Of a stretch of 64,000 nucleotides of DNA, positions 63,543-64,000 are shown one piece after another. The stretch spans positions 1 through 64,000 of the forward strand of contig CAZKCG010000003.1 in assembly GCA_964551445.1 (NCBI GenBank). Reading direction: 5' to 3'. Every line of letters starts with the position of its first letter. Positions within the stretch are counted from its first letter, which is position 1. A program made the position numbers and the translations under genes. Source of the stretch: DAOPXV01 sp964551445. GTDB lineage: Bacteria; Muiribacteriota; UBA9980. A model generated the notes under the pieces. That model saw only the letters and a list, made by a program, of their open reading frames with translations. It was not told where the DNA came from and did not search any database.

Positions 63543-64000
63543 ATGTCGGATTATAAAGAAATCACAATAAAAGATATTCAGAAATGGGAAAGCGAAGGTC
63601 CGGGATACATTTCGCAGGTCGGTTCCGTCGTCCTGTGGCCCGCACAAAAAGCCGCCGAGCTGCTTATTCCCCAGGGAGTCCAGGACGCTGTCGGAAAAGC
63701 TGTGGAAAGCGCTTTGAACGGATTGAATAATACGGCAAACTATACCATCAACCAGGAAGAAATCAGAGCACGCGTCGACTCATATCGTTCAGAACATGAA
63801 GATAATTTAAAGGCCGCCGATGAAGCCGCGAAACATTATTGGAACTGGCATCTCGCATACGCGGCAGGCGAAGGCGCCGCGCTTGGCGCCGGAGGAATTT
63901 TATCGCTTGTCGCGGATATTCCGGCTTTATTCACAATGTCCTTCAGATTGATACAGGAAATAGCACTTTGCTATGGTTATGACATTAACACTGATGAAGA
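63543..64000 (+). CDS. EcsC-family protein, N-terminal part only
   Basis: 152 codons are in the window and the frame continues past the right edge. GGAG lies ten bases before the ATG. The sequence (PAQKAAELLIPQGVQDAVGKAVESAL, later AAGEGAALGAGGILSLVADIPALFTMSFRLIQEIALCYG) is the start of the EcsC fold, with the Gly/Ala-rich hairpin and helical IQEIA...YGYD segment typical of the family. EcsC proteins associate with ABC transporters or act in envelope stress, but their biochemical role is unclear. Confidence 0.85.
   Translation, partial: MSDYKEITIKDIQKWESEGPGYISQVGSVVLWPAQKAAELLIPQGVQDAVGKAVESALNGLNNTANYTINQEEIRARVDSYRSEHEDNLKAADEAAKHYWNWHLAYAAGEGAALGAGGILSLVADIPALFTMSFRLIQEIALCYGYDINTDE

Overview
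The window comes from a Gram-negative-type (diderm) bacterium using the standard bacterial code, with mixed GC content. It has Shine-Dalgarno-led genes, sigma-70-like promoters close to TTGACA-N17/18-TATAAT, several lipoprotein signals, a predicted beta-barrel protein and a class III cyclase. The abundance of TPR proteins, very long modular surface proteins and PilZ/HAMP/cyclase signalling suggests an uncultivated lineage of the Riflebacteria/Wallbacteria kind. That placement is an inference; no rRNA marker is present, and I saw no tRNA, CRISPR array, phage gene or transposase.

Layout. 1-6287 (minus) is a surface lipoprotein made of ~313-317-residue tandem units; it has no stop codon and runs off the left edge. 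6698-9128 holds a secreted M23 peptidase and an NHL-type propeller protein. 9444-15265 holds two overlapping dynamin-like GTPases, the second fused to an N-terminal TPR array, followed by a VTT/DedA-type membrane protein. 15275-18810 (minus) holds a duplicated zinc-ribbon/multi-membrane pair and an MFS transporter. 19161-21811 holds nadA, a 43-residue zinc-ribbon protein, a DUF523 protein and a PHP phosphoesterase.

21884-32034 is a mainly co-directional block: TPR-membrane-TPR protein, PilZ protein, a second TPR-membrane-TPR protein, a carboxypeptidase-regulatory/beta-barrel protein, glmM and a TPR/LysM-like protein. It looks like an envelope machine possibly gated by c-di-GMP (inference). 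32073-39383 carries dnaE, a GH57-like protein without recognisable catalytic residues, and convergent rqcH. A 21-residue Cys-rich microprotein lies at 39479-39544.

39823-59864 is a second surface region. Two giant secreted proteins (2548 and 1700 residues) share the same ~100-residue module, about 15 copies in all; one ends in a second repeat family and the other in Kelch repeats. Between them lie a PilP/GspC-like protein, a HAMP sensor ending in a CPxCKK zinc motif, a thermolysin-like protease, a 262-bp element with inverted ends, a Lys/Glu-rich secreted protein, and a FecR protein behind a perfect promoter and a ~170-nt structured leader. The right end (60115-64000) has a membrane adenylate cyclase that appears to be transcribed leaderless, two membrane proteins of unknown function and the start of an EcsC-family gene.

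The main biological theme is envelope biology: large adhesins, peptidases, membrane-remodelling GTPases and second-messenger signalling. The most promising candidates for undescribed systems are the TPR-dynamin/dynamin/VTT cluster, the PilZ-TPR-barrel cluster and the FecR leader.
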